64,000 nucleotides of DNA from Pseudoneobacillus rhizosphaerae (GCF_917563885.1 NZ_CAKJTG010000005.1:1-64000); one strand, 5' to 3'; positions 26,284 through 36,159 are shown, numbered from the stretch's first letter. The notes: a model not told the origin generated them from the letters alone. A program made the numbers and translations.

Positions 26284-27555
26284 CTATTTTAAAGTAATTA
26301 ATTCTTTTTCAATTAGGTTATCTAAAGCAATACATATCGCCATTTTTACATGTGAGTAGGTTAACCCACCCTGTACGTAAGCAACGTAAGGTGGTCTTAT
26401 CGGTCCATCTGCTGTTAGTTCAATACTTGCCCCTTGAATAAATGTTCCAGCTGCCATTATAACATCATCCTCATAACCAGGCATATAGCTTGGATACGGT
26501 GTTACGTGCGAATTAATAGGAGAAGCGTATTGAATAGCTTGACAAAACGCAACCATTTTATCACGATCATCAAACTGCACAGACTGAATAAGATCGGTTC
26601 TCTTCGTGTTCCATTTCGGCTCAGAATTCATTCCTAACTTTTCAAGAATGGCAGCAGTAAACACTGCCCCTTTCAACGCCTGACCTACTACATGGGGAGC
26701 CAAGAAAAATCCTTGGTACATTTCTTGTAGACTATAAAGTGATGCCCCCGCCTCTGCACCGATACCCGGTGACGTCATCCGATAGGAACATGCCTCTACC
26801 CACTTTTGCTTTCCAACAATATAACCACCCGTTTTAGCTATACCCCCACCTGGATTTTTAATTAGTGAACCAGCAATTAAATCCGCTCCAACATGGCATG
26901 GTTCTAGACTTTCCACAAATTCTCCATAGCAATTATCAACAAAAACAACAACATCTGATTTGATTTCCTTTACAAATCGAATCATTTCACCAATTTCATC
27001 TATTGTGAAAGATGGACGTGTTGCATAACCTTTAGAGCGCTGGATACCAATCATTTTAGTAGTAGATTTAATTTGTTTAGCCACTTCTTCAAGGTTCACT
27101 CGACCTTCATCCGTAAGTGATACACTTTGGTAAGAAATACCGAATTCTTTTAATGAACCTATTCCACTACCTCGAATCCCTACAATTTCCTCTAAAGTAT
27201 CGTAAGGCTTTCCTGTAATATAAAGCAACTCATCTCCTGGTCGTAATACACCAAATAAAGCAATGCTAATGGCGTGTGTTCCAGATATGATTTGTGGTCT
27301 TACAAGCCCTGCTTCACCACCAAATACCTCTGCATAGATTTTTTCTAATGTGTCACGTCCGTGATCGTCGTAGCCATATCCTGTTGTTGGGATAAAATGA
27401 GAGTCGCTAACCCTATGATTTTGGAAGCTTTTCAGCACACGAAATTGATTTTTATCCATTCTTTCTTCCATTTCTTGATGTATCTCTCTTATCTGTATTT
27501 CGACTTCCTGTACTAGAGGATGAAGTGCCCCTCCATTTTTTAATTGCTGAAACAT
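26284..27555 (-). CDS. ynbB: PLP-dependent YnbB family enzyme
   Basis: 423 residues of the Cys/Met-metabolism PLP fold (B. subtilis YnbB; also labelled aluminium-resistance protein in older annotation). Visible: 'PTTGYGYDDHGRDTLEKIYA', 'RPQIISGTHAISIALFGVLRPGDELLYITG' and 'GADLIAGSLIKNPGGGIAKTGGYIVG', where the lysine of SLIKNPGG is the likely Schiff-base residue. It is clustered with hflX and glnR as in B. subtilis. A carbon-sulfur lyase activity is suggested by family, with no evidence of substrate here. Confidence 0.85.
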   Translation of the reverse strand: MFQQLKNGGALHPLVQEVEIQIREIHQEMEERMDKNQFRVLKSFQNHRVSDSHFIPTTGYGYDDHGRDTLEKIYAEVFGGEAGLVRPQIISGTHAISIALFGVLRPGDELLYITGKPYDTLEEIVGIRGSGIGSLKEFGISYQSVSLTDEGRVNLEEVAKQIKSTTKMIGIQRSKGYATRPSFTIDEIGEMIRFVKEIKSDVVVFVDNCYGEFVESLEPCHVGADLIAGSLIKNPGGGIAKTGGYIVGKQKWVEACSYRMTSPGIGAEAGASLYSLQEMYQGFFLAPHVVGQALKGAVFTAAILEKLGMNSEPKWNTKRTDLIQSVQFDDRDKMVAFCQAIQYASPINSHVTPYPSYMPGYEDDVIMAAGTFIQGASIELTADGPIRPPYVAYVQGGLTYSHVKMAICIALDNLIEKELITLK

Positions 27556-27569
27556 TTTGTTACTCCATT

Positions 27570-28826
27570 CTAAACTTTATATTTTAAAAGTTGTCCACTT
27601 ATTTGATGATCTAAAAGGGCAAAGCCTTTACATTTATAGAAATCTTCTGCCTCATCATACGCTAATTCTCTTAATATTGTCTCATTTTTTAAAAGAGCAA
27701 TTAATTTTCCTTCCGTAGAAGGAACGTTTACATGATATGATTCCATCATACCGATGACTATTTCTTCAATTTTCCTGGTCAAATTAATTCGATCGTCCTC
27801 ATTGAACGCACTTATAATAACGGCCTCTGTATTGGCAGTTGGAACAAAATCAGGATGACGTAAATCGCGTTTATTATAAACGGTCAACTGAGGAATTTGT
27901 TCTATATTTAAATCTTTTAGTATTTTCTGGACGGTTTGTTCCTGTTGGAAATAGTCTTGATTTGACATATCCACAACATGAAGTAAAAGATCCGCTTCCT
28001 TAGCTTCTTCTAAGGTTGATCGAAATGCTGCAACAAGTGTGGTCGGGAGATCTTGGATAAAACCAACCGTATCTGTCAACAACGTAATATAACCGCTAGG
28101 CAAAATCATTTTACGAGTCATAGGATCTAACGTTGCAAATAATTGATTTTCTTCAAATGAATCTGCTTCCGATAATCGATTAAACAAAGTTGATTTACCG
28201 GCATTTGTATAACCAACAAGGGCAATTTGAAAGGCTTTGTTTTTCTTACGTCTTTCACGATAACGATCACGGTGCTGAACAATAACTCTTAATTGTTCTT
28301 TGATTTCGTCCACACGACGTCTAATATGACGTCGGTCTGATTCTAATTTTGTTTCACCAGGTCCTCTAGTCCCTATTCCACCACCCAGCCTTGAAAGAGC
28401 TATACCTTGACCCATTAGTCTAGGCATTAAATACTGTAGTTGGGCAAGTTCCACTTGGAGCTTCCCTTCTTTTGAGCGTGCCCTTGCAGCAAAAATATCT
28501 AAGATTAGCTGGGTTCTGTCAATAACCCTTGCATTTAACTGTGCAGAGAGATTACGATTTTGACTTGGTGAAAGCTCATCATTAAAAATAATCAGGTCGG
28601 CTTCTATCTCTTCTGTTAATGCACTAAGTTCTTCTACCTTCCCTTTACCTATGTAAGTTGCTGGGTGAGCTCTAGGTCTCTTTTGGCTAACGGAGGTAAT
28701 TACTTTTCCCTTCGCTGTATCGGTTAAGGCTGCTAACTCGTCCATTGAATATTGAAACCTATCATCATCTTCCGAAGTTTGACAACCAACTAAAATTACC
28801 TTTTCACGATCATTTTGTTGTTCCAA
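27570..28826 (-). CDS. hflX: Ribosome-associated GTPase HflX
   Basis: 418 residues. An N-terminal helical HflX domain contains '[15 protein letters not shown]' and '[24 protein letters not shown]'. The G domain has G1 [10 protein letters not shown]3 DTVGF and G4 NKRD. HflX rescues or splits stalled ribosomes after heat stress in other bacteria. The likely start is a TTG eight bases after AAGG. It precedes ynbB by 14 bases and corresponds to B. subtilis YnbA. Confidence 0.95.
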   Translation of the reverse strand: MEQQNDREKVILVGCQTSEDDDRFQYSMDELAALTDTAKGKVITSVSQKRPRAHPATYIGKGKVEELSALTEEIEADLIIFNDELSPSQNRNLSAQLNARVIDRTQLILDIFAARARSKEGKLQVELAQLQYLMPRLMGQGIALSRLGGGIGTRGPGETKLESDRRHIRRRVDEIKEQLRVIVQHRDRYRERRKKNKAFQIALVGYTNAGKSTLFNRLSEADSFEENQLFATLDPMTRKMILPSGYITLLTDTVGFIQDLPTTLVAAFRSTLEEAKEADLLLHVVDMSNQDYFQQEQTVQKILKDLNIEQIPQLTVYNKRDLRHPDFVPTANTEAVIISAFNEDDRINLTRKIEEIVIGMMESYHVNVPSTEGKLIALLKNETILRELAYDEAEDFYKCKGFALLDHQISGQLLKYKV

Positions 28827-28969
28827 ATAAACAACCTTCTTTCCATGTTATACATACCTTTACATACATTCCATCATACCAAAAAACAACCTCCTGACAA
28901 AATTCCAACTCTTACTCTTCTCATTTATTAAGTCATTCTCCTAACACGCTGCACCGCATAACCGTACAT

Positions 28970-28982
28970 GGGGACTGTCCCC
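28970..28982. repeat. GGGGACTGTCCCC palindrome
   Basis: A short perfect palindrome in the gap between hflX and the TRIC gene; similar elements occur dispersed in Bacillaceae genomes. No T run follows, so it is not an ordinary terminator. Confidence 0.5.
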
Positions 28983-29088
28983 CTGTGCTTTAAAGTATTA
29001 AAATGTATTGTGTTTCTGAATATTCGTGTTAAAATCATTATGTTTGTAAATTGAATTTTTGGATTTCATCATGAGGAGCTTGCATAAA

Positions 29089-29718
29089 ATGAATTGGGAT
29101 GTTTTGAGTATGATTGGAACGATTGCGTTTGCGGTTAGCGGTGCAATTGTTGCGTTGGAAGAGGAATATGATATTTTAGGTGTTTATATTTTAGGAATTG
29201 TAACTGCTTTTGGCGGAGGTGCTATTCGAAATTTACTTATTGGGGTTCCGGTTTCTGCTTTATGGGACCAGGGGATATTTTTTCAAATTGCATTATTGGC
29301 CATTACAGCGGTATTTTTGTTTCCAAATAATTTATTAAAGCATTGGCAGCGTTGGGGGAATTTTTTCGATGCTATCGGTTTAGCAGCTTTCGCTATCCAA
29401 GGGGCAGTTTATGCATCAAATATGAATCACCCAATTAGTGCCGTAATTGTCGCTGCAGTCCTAACTGGAAGTGGCGGTGGAATTATTCGTGATTTACTAG
29501 CTGGCCGTAAACCTACCGTTTTAAAAGCAGAAATATATGCGGTTTGGGCGATTATTGTTGGAGCTGCAATTGGATTAAAGATAACAACTTCGCCCTTTGA
29601 ATTATATACATTATTTTTTATTATAACTGCTTTAAGGGTGTTATCTTATACTAATAATTGGAAATTACCTAATCGTAGCCTAAATCCAATAAATATAAAG
29701 AACACATTTAAGATGTAA
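29089..29718 (+). CDS. TRIC-family cation channel protein
   Basis: About 210 residues of two homologous halves, each with three predicted helices: 'GTIAFAVSGAIVALEEEYDILGV...GGGAIRNLLIG' and 'DAIGLAAFAIQGAVYASNMNHPI...GGGIIRDLLAG'. The paired GGG-x-IR-x-LL motifs identify the UPF0126/TRIC family (as in B. subtilis YvgT), membrane channels for monovalent cations. The ATG at 29089 follows AGGAG at ten bases. It lies in the accessory stretch between hflX and spoVK, oriented opposite to both. Confidence 0.85.
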   Translation: MNWDVLSMIGTIAFAVSGAIVALEEEYDILGVYILGIVTAFGGGAIRNLLIGVPVSALWDQGIFFQIALLAITAVFLFPNNLLKHWQRWGNFFDAIGLAAFAIQGAVYASNMNHPISAVIVAAVLTGSGGGIIRDLLAGRKPTVLKAEIYAVWAIIVGAAIGLKITTSPFELYTLFFIITALRVLSYTNNWKLPNRSLNPINIKNTFKM

Positions 29719-29737
29719 TGCGTAATATATATTAATC

Positions 29738-29767
29738 TTGACCATTTAGAAAACTGTTTGTTAAAAT
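29738..29767 (+). promoter_or_regulatory. Promoter of the first riboswitch/TerC unit
   Basis: TTGACC and TAAAAT with an 18-base spacer, ending about 30 bases before the riboswitch. Confidence 0.7.
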
Positions 29768-29795
29768 ATTTTTTATATTAATACTACATTCCTTG

Positions 29796-29890
29796 AAGGG
29801 GAGTAGCTTTTACAGCAAAGTCGTCATTTCAGGATTTTTATCCTCGGCTTTGTTGGCAACCGATTGTTGTTAGCAAGACCTTTACCGTTT
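29796..29890 (+). promoter_or_regulatory. yybP-ykoY manganese riboswitch 1
   Basis: Contains all conserved blocks of the yybP-ykoY element: AAGGGGAGTAGC, CAGCAAAGTCGTCA, CGGCTTTGTTGGCAAC and AGCAAGACCTTTACC. P1 is AAGG/CCTT. The 3' P1 strand is reused by a downstream terminator, so Mn(II) binding is predicted to permit read-through into terC. Confidence 0.93.
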
Positions 29891-29948
29891 GGGTAAGGGT
29901 CTTTTCTGTTTTTTAATGACCTTTACTATCGTGTAAAGGTCATTTTTT
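29876..29948 (+). terminator. Two tandem attenuator hairpins before terC-1
   Basis: AGACCTTTACC pairs with GGGTAAGGGTC, followed by TTTTC, and a second hairpin ATGACCTTTAC/GTAAAGGTCAT is followed by TTTTTT. The first overlaps the riboswitch P1 strand, and the second backs it up. Confidence 0.8.
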
Positions 29949-30033
29949 CGTTATTAGGAAGAACATGGATTAATCTGAAAGTAATTTCATTTAAATATAT
30001 ACAAATAATAAGGTCGAGAGGAGTGATGAGTAA

Positions 30034-30705
30034 ATGGATTTTTTTTCAGCCGATTACTTTTCAGCACTGTTTAGTATTATTGTCATTGATTTAGTACTTG
30101 CAGGTGATAACGCAATAGTAATTGGGCTAGCAGCAAGAACTTTACCTAAGGATCAACAAAAAAAGGTCATACTATGGGGTACAGCTGGAGCAATTATCAT
30201 TCGAATAATTGCAACTCTAGCTGTTGTGTGGTTACTGAAAATTCCTGGTCTTCTAGTAATAGGTGGTGTCTTATTAATTTGGATAGCCTATAAGCTATTA
30301 GCCGAAGAAAAAGGTCACGATGTGAAGCCTTCTGAAAATTTTTGGGGTGCTATAAAAACAATTATAATTGCAGATGCATTAATGGGTTTAGATAATGTTT
30401 TAGCCATTGCTGGAGCATCACATGGTGATTTTAGTCTTGTTGTTATCGGATTGTTAGTATCTGTCCCAATCGTTGTATGGGGAAGTACTCTAATATTAAA
30501 ATGGGTAGATCGATTTCCAATTATTATTACAATAGGGGCTGGTGTTTTAGCCTATACTGCGGCTAAAATGATAACTGATGAGAAATTTTTAAAAGATTTC
30601 TTTGAAGATAACCCATTATTAAAATGGGGATTAATACTCCTAGTTGTAATAGGTGTTTTAGCATTTGGAACAATGAAAAAAAGGCAAGTCTCACGATCAC
30701 ATTAA
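30034..30705 (+). CDS. TerC-family manganese exporter, copy 1
   Basis: 223 residues and about seven membrane helices. The core 'DLVLAGDNAIVIGLAARTLPKDQQ' and 'ADALMGLDNVLAIAGASHGD' carry the paired acidic motifs of TerC/YkoY proteins, which recent work shows to export Mn(II) in Bacillus (MeeF/MeeY). The riboswitch just upstream supports that role. A second, closely similar copy follows at 31741; their middle parts are nearly identical (LAGDNAIVIGLAAR). Confidence 0.93.
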   Translation: MDFFSADYFSALFSIIVIDLVLAGDNAIVIGLAARTLPKDQQKKVILWGTAGAIIIRIIATLAVVWLLKIPGLLVIGGVLLIWIAYKLLAEEKGHDVKPSENFWGAIKTIIIADALMGLDNVLAIAGASHGDFSLVVIGLLVSVPIVVWGSTLILKWVDRFPIIITIGAGVLAYTAAKMITDEKFLKDFFEDNPLLKWGLILLVVIGVLAFGTMKKRQVSRSH

Positions 30706-30710
30706 CAAAA

Positions 30711-30743
30711 AGAGGGTCACTAATTCATATTTCTTGACCCTCT
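30711..30743. terminator. Terminator between terC-1 and the YitT gene
   Basis: AGAGGGTCA pairs with TGACCCTCT between the convergent genes. Confidence 0.78.
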
Positions 30744-30744
30744 C

Positions 30745-31335
30745 CTACTCCCTACTAAATTTTAGTGTACAAAGACTAGTGGCTAGTCCTACAAAAGTTA
30801 TCGTTAAAGCAGAAAGTAAAAACGTGTCTTGAGATAACAGCATTCCTCCAGCACCTATTACTATTGCATCAATGATAAAAATCATTACCCCTACATTTAT
30901 GTGTGTTTTTTCTGATAAAAATTGTGCGATTAAATCAGTACCACCTGTACTCGTCTCAAACCTTAACATTATTCCTATACCAATACCAACGAAAATCCCG
31001 CCCATAATCGAACTTGTTATAGCGGTAAATTCAACAAATGTGGTAAAGCTTTCATGATATGGAAATAATAAATCAATCGTAAATGAAGAAAATAACATTC
31101 CGTGGAGGCTATTAAAAAAGTAAACACGATTGTATACCCAAGCCAAAATAAATACTGGAATACTTAGCATAATAATAGCTAGTCCAGCTTTTAACCCAAC
31201 TAAATAATTTATGATTAAACCTATTCCGATAATTCCACCATCTAGCAATTCAAATGGTACAAGAAAAAAATTAATCCCAACTGATAAAAATAGGCTACCG
31301 ACAATTACGGCCAATATTTTTTGTTTATAAGACAT
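30745..31335 (-). CDS. YitT-family membrane protein (partial-length form)
   Basis: 196 residues with six hydrophobic segments. 'GIGLIINYLVGLKAGLAIIMLSIPVF' and 'ETSTGGTDLIAQFLSEKTHINVG' are typical of YitT (DUF161) proteins. Full YitT proteins usually also have a C-terminal DUF2179 domain and are about 280 residues; that domain is missing here, so this may be a short family member. The ATG at 31335 lies after GGATGAGG. It sits between two Mn-regulated genes, but no direct link to Mn is shown. Confidence 0.75.
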   Translation of the reverse strand: MSYKQKILAVIVGSLFLSVGINFFLVPFELLDGGIIGIGLIINYLVGLKAGLAIIMLSIPVFILAWVYNRVYFFNSLHGMLFSSFTIDLLFPYHESFTTFVEFTAITSSIMGGIFVGIGIGIMLRFETSTGGTDLIAQFLSEKTHINVGVMIFIIDAIVIGAGGMLLSQDTFLLSALTITFVGLATSLCTLKFSRE

Positions 31336-31477
31336 AATAAACCTCATCCTTTTAGGAACAGTTTGTACATGTCATTTATATGTGAAGATTATTTAAAAAA
31401 GAATGTACGTAGAGGTTTAACACGTCTACAATTCCTACCTTTTCATTTTGGCCATACCGTTTAAGCCCAAAAACGTC

Positions 31478-31506
31478 TTGACTTAATACCCATATATCTC
31501 TAAAAT
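31478..31506 (+). promoter_or_regulatory. Promoter of the second riboswitch/TerC unit
   Basis: TTGACT (31478-31483), 17-base spacer and TAAAAT (31501-31506). Confidence 0.8.
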
Positions 31507-31537
31507 AGATATATAGATTAATATCTCAACCTTTTTT

Positions 31538-31627
31538 AAAGGGGAGTAGCTGTTACAGCAAAGTCGTCATTACGGGATTTATCCCCGGCTTTGTTGGCAA
31601 CTTTATGTTGTTAGCGAGACCTTTACC
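31538..31627 (+). promoter_or_regulatory. yybP-ykoY manganese riboswitch 2
   Basis: AAAGGGGAGTAGC, CAGCAAAGTCGTCA, CCCGGCTTTGTTGGCAAC and TTAGCGAGACCTTT are all present in order. It closely resembles riboswitch 1, including the reused P1 strand. Confidence 0.95.
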
Positions 31628-31676
31628 ATAGGTAAGGTCTTTTTTTGGCCTTTACCTATAGGTAGAGGTCTTTTTG
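31618..31676 (+). terminator. Attenuator hairpins before terC-2
   Basis: GACCTTTACC pairs with GGTAAGGTC, followed by T7; a second hairpin, GGCCTTTACC/GGTAGAGGTC, ends in T5. Confidence 0.82.
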
Positions 31677-31740
31677 TTTGTAATGGACAGGAAAATGCAT
31701 CATTTTAATTAAATTTATAGAAATTAGGGGGAGTAATAAA

Positions 31741-32415
31741 ATGGAATTTCTTTCACCAGAATTTTGGTCAGCATTGTTAGCCATTATTGTGATCGATTTA
31801 GTTCTAGCAGGAGACAATGCGATAGTTATAGGGTTAGCAGCTAGGAAACTACCAAAAACTCAACAAAAGAAAGCAATTATCTGGGGAACAGTTGGTGCCA
31901 TTGTTATTCGTATGATTGCTACTTTGACTGTCGTTTGGCTGTTAAAAATCCCAGGACTACTTCTAATTGGGGGAGTTTTACTAATTTGGATTGCTTATAA
32001 ACTTCTTGTAGATGATAGTGGTCATGAAATTAAAGCTGGAGACAATTTCTGGGCAGCTATCAAAACGATAGTAGTGGCAGATGCTTTAATGGGTCTAGAC
32101 AATGTAATCGGAGTTGCGGGAGCAGCAAATGGACATTTCGGTTTAGTTGTTATTGGGTTAATCATCTCCGTTCCAATTATGGTATGGGGTAGTACAATTA
32201 TATTAAAATTAGTTGAGCGGTACCCATTAATTATCACTTTTGGATCAGCGATTCTTGCGTTCACTGCTTCAAAAATGATTATGGAAGAAAAAATGTGGGC
32301 TCAATTTTTTGAACACAACCCAGTAATAAAATATGGCTTATCCGCACTAGTTATTGGGGGAGTTATACTTATTGCAAGATTGAAAAAAAGACAAATCGTC
32401 TCACATGCAAATTAA
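31741..32415 (+). CDS. TerC-family manganese exporter, copy 2
   Basis: 224 residues with the same seven-helix plan as copy 1, including 'DLVLAGDNAIVIGLAARKLPKTQQ' and 'ADALMGLDNVIGVAGAANGH'. It has its own promoter, riboswitch and terminator, so the two copies look like a duplication of the whole unit with later divergence. The start ATG follows AGGGGGAG. Confidence 0.93.
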   Translation: MEFLSPEFWSALLAIIVIDLVLAGDNAIVIGLAARKLPKTQQKKAIIWGTVGAIVIRMIATLTVVWLLKIPGLLLIGGVLLIWIAYKLLVDDSGHEIKAGDNFWAAIKTIVVADALMGLDNVIGVAGAANGHFGLVVIGLIISVPIMVWGSTIILKLVERYPLIITFGSAILAFTASKMIMEEKMWAQFFEHNPVIKYGLSALVIGGVILIARLKKRQIVSHAN

Positions 32416-32441
32416 AAAGGAGGAGGTATCCTCCTTTTTTT
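32415..32441 (+). terminator. Terminator of terC-2
   Basis: AAAGGAGGA and TCCTCCTTT form the stem, followed by T4. Confidence 0.8.
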
Positions 32442-32497
32442 GATCTAATTACAATTTCAGCGGCCCACTTAAACATATGGGTCGCTGTTTTCATTAT

Positions 32498-33445
32498 TTA
32501 CTCTTCACCAAAAACTAAATCATTACTGCGGATAGTCATTAAATCATGACGGTCAAAATGACTAATCAATAATAATCGCATCGCCTGAGCCCTAATCGAT
32601 TTTTCGATAACATTCCTTATATAACGACCATTTGAAAAACTATTCGGAGTTAAACTTGTTTTGAGCCACGTTAAGTGATCCTTTAGTTTTTTTTCTGCTT
32701 CATGACTTAATGTATATTCTCGCTCTTTTAACATCCGATCACCAATTTCCATTAACTGTTCAATATTATAATCTGGAAAATCAATCACTAGTGGAAATCG
32801 AGAGTGTAAACCAGGGTTTAAACTTAGGAAGTATTCCATTTCACGGGAATATCCAGCCAATATGAGGATAAAATCATGTTGTTTGTCCTCCATATGCTTT
32901 ACTAAAGTATCGATAGCTTCTTTTCCAAAATCTTTTTCCCCTCCCCGACCTAGGGAATAGGCCTCGTCTATAAATAAAATTCCACCCATTGATTTTTTTA
33001 TTAGATCGCGTGTTTTTTGTGCTGTATGACCGATGTATTCGCCTACTAAATCCGCTCTCTCAGCTTCAATTAAATGGCCTTTAGTCAACACATTCATTTT
33101 TTGGAATAGTTTACCGATTAACCTAGCTACCGTTGTTTTCCCTGTACCTGGATTTCCCTTAAACATCATATGAAGTGATTGTTTGCCCGTCTTCAAACCC
33201 ATTTCATCCCGTTTTTTATTTACATATATCCACGCATAAATCTCTTTTATCATCCGTTTCATTTCTTCCATTCCTACTAATTGCCCTAGCTCCTCTTCAA
33301 TCTCCTTTAAAGCAGTATGCTCGGGTGGAATGACCTTTGGAGCAACTGGGGTTTCATCAAATTCCCTTGAAATAGTATTTCGTTTATGAGAATTTAGGAC
33401 AATACTTATCTGCCCATTATTTTTCATGCGCATCGGTTGATCCAA
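32498..33445 (-). CDS. spoVK: Stage V sporulation ATPase SpoVK
   Basis: About 315 residues, an AAA+ ATPase of the CbxX/CfxQ type required for spore maturation in B. subtilis. Walker A is GNPGTGKTT, Walker B ILFIDEAYSL, and an arginine finger lies in 'NPGLHSRFP'. The TTG at 33445 after AGAGGTG gives an N-terminus (DQPMRMKNNGQISIVLN) aligning with B. subtilis SpoVK. In B. subtilis it is next to hflX; here a TRIC/TerC/YitT island separates them. Confidence 0.93.
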   Translation of the reverse strand: MDQPMRMKNNGQISIVLNSHKRNTISREFDETPVAPKVIPPEHTALKEIEEELGQLVGMEEMKRMIKEIYAWIYVNKKRDEMGLKTGKQSLHMMFKGNPGTGKTTVARLIGKLFQKMNVLTKGHLIEAERADLVGEYIGHTAQKTRDLIKKSMGGILFIDEAYSLGRGGEKDFGKEAIDTLVKHMEDKQHDFILILAGYSREMEYFLSLNPGLHSRFPLVIDFPDYNIEQLMEIGDRMLKEREYTLSHEAEKKLKDHLTWLKTSLTPNSFSNGRYIRNVIEKSIRAQAMRLLLISHFDRHDLMTIRSNDLVFGEE

Positions 33446-33615
33446 AGCTTTCACCTCTCATTCACCAGACAGTATACGCATCGATGTGCAATTTGTGACA
33501 AAAGCCTATTTATATTTAAACTATTAGACTTTTTGGTGGATAAACCAACTCATTTATATTTATTCATTTAAGTCCCAATTCATTAAAGAATTTTTAATTT
33601 TTTTAAGTAAATAAA

Positions 33616-33641
33616 AAAAGAGCCTACAAATGTAGACTCTT
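33616..33641 (-). terminator. Terminator of hfq
   Basis: AGAGTCTACA pairs with TGTAGGCTCT (one wobble), followed by T7 on the minus strand. Confidence 0.85.
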
Positions 33642-33654
33642 GGCTTATTGTTTA

Positions 33655-33891
33655 TTATTTTTCGCTATTATCCAAATCCAATTGTACATTTCGTTGTGGA
33701 GCAAATGTAGAAATAGCATGTTTATATACTAGCTGTTGTTTGCCTTCAGATTCAAAAAGGACAGTAAAATTATCGAAACCTTTTATTTGACCTCTGATTT
33801 GAAATCCGTTTAATAAGAACACAGTCACGTTTGTACCGTCCTTACGGAGTTGGTTTAAATATTGATCTTGAATATTAATGGATTTGTTCAT
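33655..33891 (-). CDS. hfq: RNA chaperone Hfq
   Basis: 78 residues. Sm1 and Sm2 features are '[38 protein letters not shown]' and the 'YKHAIST' (YKHA) motif. The ATG at 33891 follows GAGGAGG by six bases; the frame extends upstream but those residues overlap miaA and are not expected to be used. Downstream of miaA as in most bacteria. Confidence 0.95.
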   Translation of the reverse strand: MNKSINIQDQYLNQLRKDGTNVTVFLLNGFQIRGQIKGFDNFTVLFESEGKQQLVYKHAISTFAPQRNVQLDLDNSEK

Positions 33892-33916
33892 TATGTATCC
33901 TCCTCTTTTCTCTCTA

Positions 33917-34873
33917 CTAATATGTATTCGCTTTAATTGCGAGCTTTCCTTCAATAAATAAAGAAATTTCATTCATTTTTTTTGAGTAGCTGTTTATTTC
34001 AGTCATATCAAACCAGGTAACATCCATTTTATTTCGAAACCAAGTTAACTGTCTTTTGGCATACCTTCTAGAATTTTGCTTTAAAATTTTGATTGCCTCT
34101 TCTAAAGTAACTAAGCCATCTAAATATTCATAAATTTCCTTATAACCAATCGCTTGAATAGATTGTACATCTCTTATTCCTTTGTTATACAAGGCTTTTA
34201 CTTCTTCTAATAGTCCATCCTCCAGCATTAAATTAACCCGGAGATTGATGCGTTCGTACAATTTGTCTCGATCCATAGTTAAACCAATTAAAGCTACATT
34301 GTATAAAAGCTCATGTTCTTGATCTTGTTGGTATTCACTCGCTGTTTTCCCCGTACAATGAAAGACCTCTAATGCACGAATTACTCTTCTAACGTTATTA
34401 GGATGGATTCGCTCGGCACTTTCAGGGTCAATTTGCATAAGCAGGTCATGGATGTATTCATTTCCGTTTAGAAGTGCTCTTTCTTCTAATTCCTGCCGAA
34501 ATGCAACATCAGAACATGTTTCTGTAAACTTATAATCATTAATTACGGATTGAATATATAAGCCAGTCCCCCCTACTAGCATTGGTAGCTTTCCTCTTTT
34601 GTGAATATCAGTAATCTTTTCGCGAACAAGGTGCTGAAATTCAGCCACTGAAAAGCTCTCATCAGGCTCTTTTAAATCCAATAAATGGTGAGGTATCCCC
34701 TCCATTTCGGAAGATTGGATTTTAGCTGTTCCGATATCCATCTGTTTGTAAATCTGCATTGAATCTCCACTAATAATCTCTGCATTATACTTTTTAGCAA
34801 GTTCAATACTTAGTTTTGTTTTTCCTACCGCAGTCGGCCCAATTAAAACCAACAATTTTTCTTTATTGTCCAT
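33917..34873 (-). CDS. miaA: tRNA dimethylallyltransferase MiaA
   Basis: 318 residues. P-loop [11 protein letters not shown] and the '[16 protein letters not shown]' segment are diagnostic; '[11 protein letters not shown]' and '[13 protein letters not shown]' are conserved too. It adds dimethylallyl to A37 of UNN-reading tRNAs. It precedes hfq by 25 bases. Confidence 0.96.
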   Translation of the reverse strand: MDNKEKLLVLIGPTAVGKTKLSIELAKKYNAEIISGDSMQIYKQMDIGTAKIQSSEMEGIPHHLLDLKEPDESFSVAEFQHLVREKITDIHKRGKLPMLVGGTGLYIQSVINDYKFTETCSDVAFRQELEERALLNGNEYIHDLLMQIDPESAERIHPNNVRRVIRALEVFHCTGKTASEYQQDQEHELLYNVALIGLTMDRDKLYERINLRVNLMLEDGLLEEVKALYNKGIRDVQSIQAIGYKEIYEYLDGLVTLEEAIKILKQNSRRYAKRQLTWFRNKMDVTWFDMTEINSYSKKMNEISLFIEGKLAIKANTY

Positions 34874-35149
34874 TCATTCACACTGCCTTTAAAAATTAAT
34901 CTTCTATATTACCTATCCTAACATAATTTTCGAAAAGCAGTTGAACATCTAAAAATTATATCCAATATAACCTACTTTTATTCTTTTCAAATTCAATCCA
35001 ATAAAGTTAAATTATTCTTGTAAAATTACATTTGTTTAACGCTTGTATAACAAAGCATAATCTACCCCCAAAGTCATGATAACATTTTAGAAGAATATAT
35101 CGAAAGTTACTATATTAAAAAATCAATTATGAAATTGGATGTGAAATAA

Positions 35150-36157
35150 ATGTTATCAACTATAGAGCTAGGGATTGATCTCGGTACTGCTAATATTCTT
35201 GTATACAGTAAAAATAAAGGAATTGCCCTAAATGAACCTTCAGTTGTTGCCATTGACATTGAAACAAAAAAAGTACTAGCTGTCGGGTCAGATGCAAAGG
35301 CGATGATTGGGAAAACTCCGGAAAACATCGTGGCAATCCGTCCTTTAAAGGACGGAGTAATTGCTGATTTTGATGTAACTACACAATTACTTCAACATAT
35401 CATGCGTAAAGCATCAAAGAAACTAGGGTTTGCCGTTCGTAAGCCGAATGTTGTTATATGCATTCCTTCAGGTTCAACGAGCGTAGACCGTCGAGCCATC
35501 CAAGATGCTGTACGATCTGCTGGTGCCAAAAAGGTTCAATTGATTGAAGAACCGGTAGCTGCCGCTATCGGTGCAGGACTTCCAATTGATGAGCCTGTTG
35601 CAAATGTTGTCGTTGATATCGGTGGTGGAACAACAGAAGTAGCTATTATTTCCTTCGGTGGTGTTGTTGCCTGTCATTCCATTCGAGTTGCAGGAGATCG
35701 GCTTGACGAGGATATTATTCAATACGTTCGAAAGGCTTATAATGTTTTAATTGGCGAAAGAACAGCCGAATTAATCAAAATGGAAATTGGCTATGCCATT
35801 GTTGATCATGAAGAAGTTTCAATGGAAATTAGAGGAAGAGATTTAATGTCAGGACTCCCCAAAACAATTAGTATTACTTCCACTGAAATTCATGTAGCAA
35901 TGAAAGAATCTCTCTCACATATTTTAGAAGCTATACGTGCCACTTTAGAAGAATGTCCTGCTGAATTAAGCGGGGATATCGTAGATCGTGGCGTTATCTT
36001 AACAGGCGGTGGAGCGTTAATTAAAGGAATGGAAGAGTGGGTCAATAAAGAAATCGATGTACCTGTGCATCTAGCAGCTAGCCCTCTTGAATCTGTAGCT
36101 TTAGGTACCGGTATGGCATTAAAATATATTGATAAAATTTATTCAATAGCTAAATAG
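35150..36157 (+). CDS. mreBH: Rod-shape protein MreBH
   Basis: 335 residues, the exact length of B. subtilis MreBH. Actin-fold phosphate loops are '[17 protein letters not shown]' and '[18 protein letters not shown]', with '[12 protein letters not shown]' as the adenosine motif. It has own terminator after the stop. '[20 protein letters not shown]' is closer to MreBH than to MreB or Mbl. It organises lateral-wall synthesis, together with LytE in B. subtilis. In B. subtilis it is not beside miaA, so it has moved or was inserted here. Confidence 0.92.
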   Translation: MLSTIELGIDLGTANILVYSKNKGIALNEPSVVAIDIETKKVLAVGSDAKAMIGKTPENIVAIRPLKDGVIADFDVTTQLLQHIMRKASKKLGFAVRKPNVVICIPSGSTSVDRRAIQDAVRSAGAKKVQLIEEPVAAAIGAGLPIDEPVANVVVDIGGGTTEVAIISFGGVVACHSIRVAGDRLDEDIIQYVRKAYNVLIGERTAELIKMEIGYAIVDHEEVSMEIRGRDLMSGLPKTISITSTEIHVAMKESLSHILEAIRATLEECPAELSGDIVDRGVILTGGGALIKGMEEWVNKEIDVPVHLAASPLESVALGTGMALKYIDKIYSIAK

Positions 36158-36159
36158 GT

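Noticed and set aside
35064-35104. SigI-type promoter before mreBH (ACCCCC ... CGAA)
   Set aside because: Both boxes exist, but the distance is about 31 bases, too long for the SigI spacing I recall.
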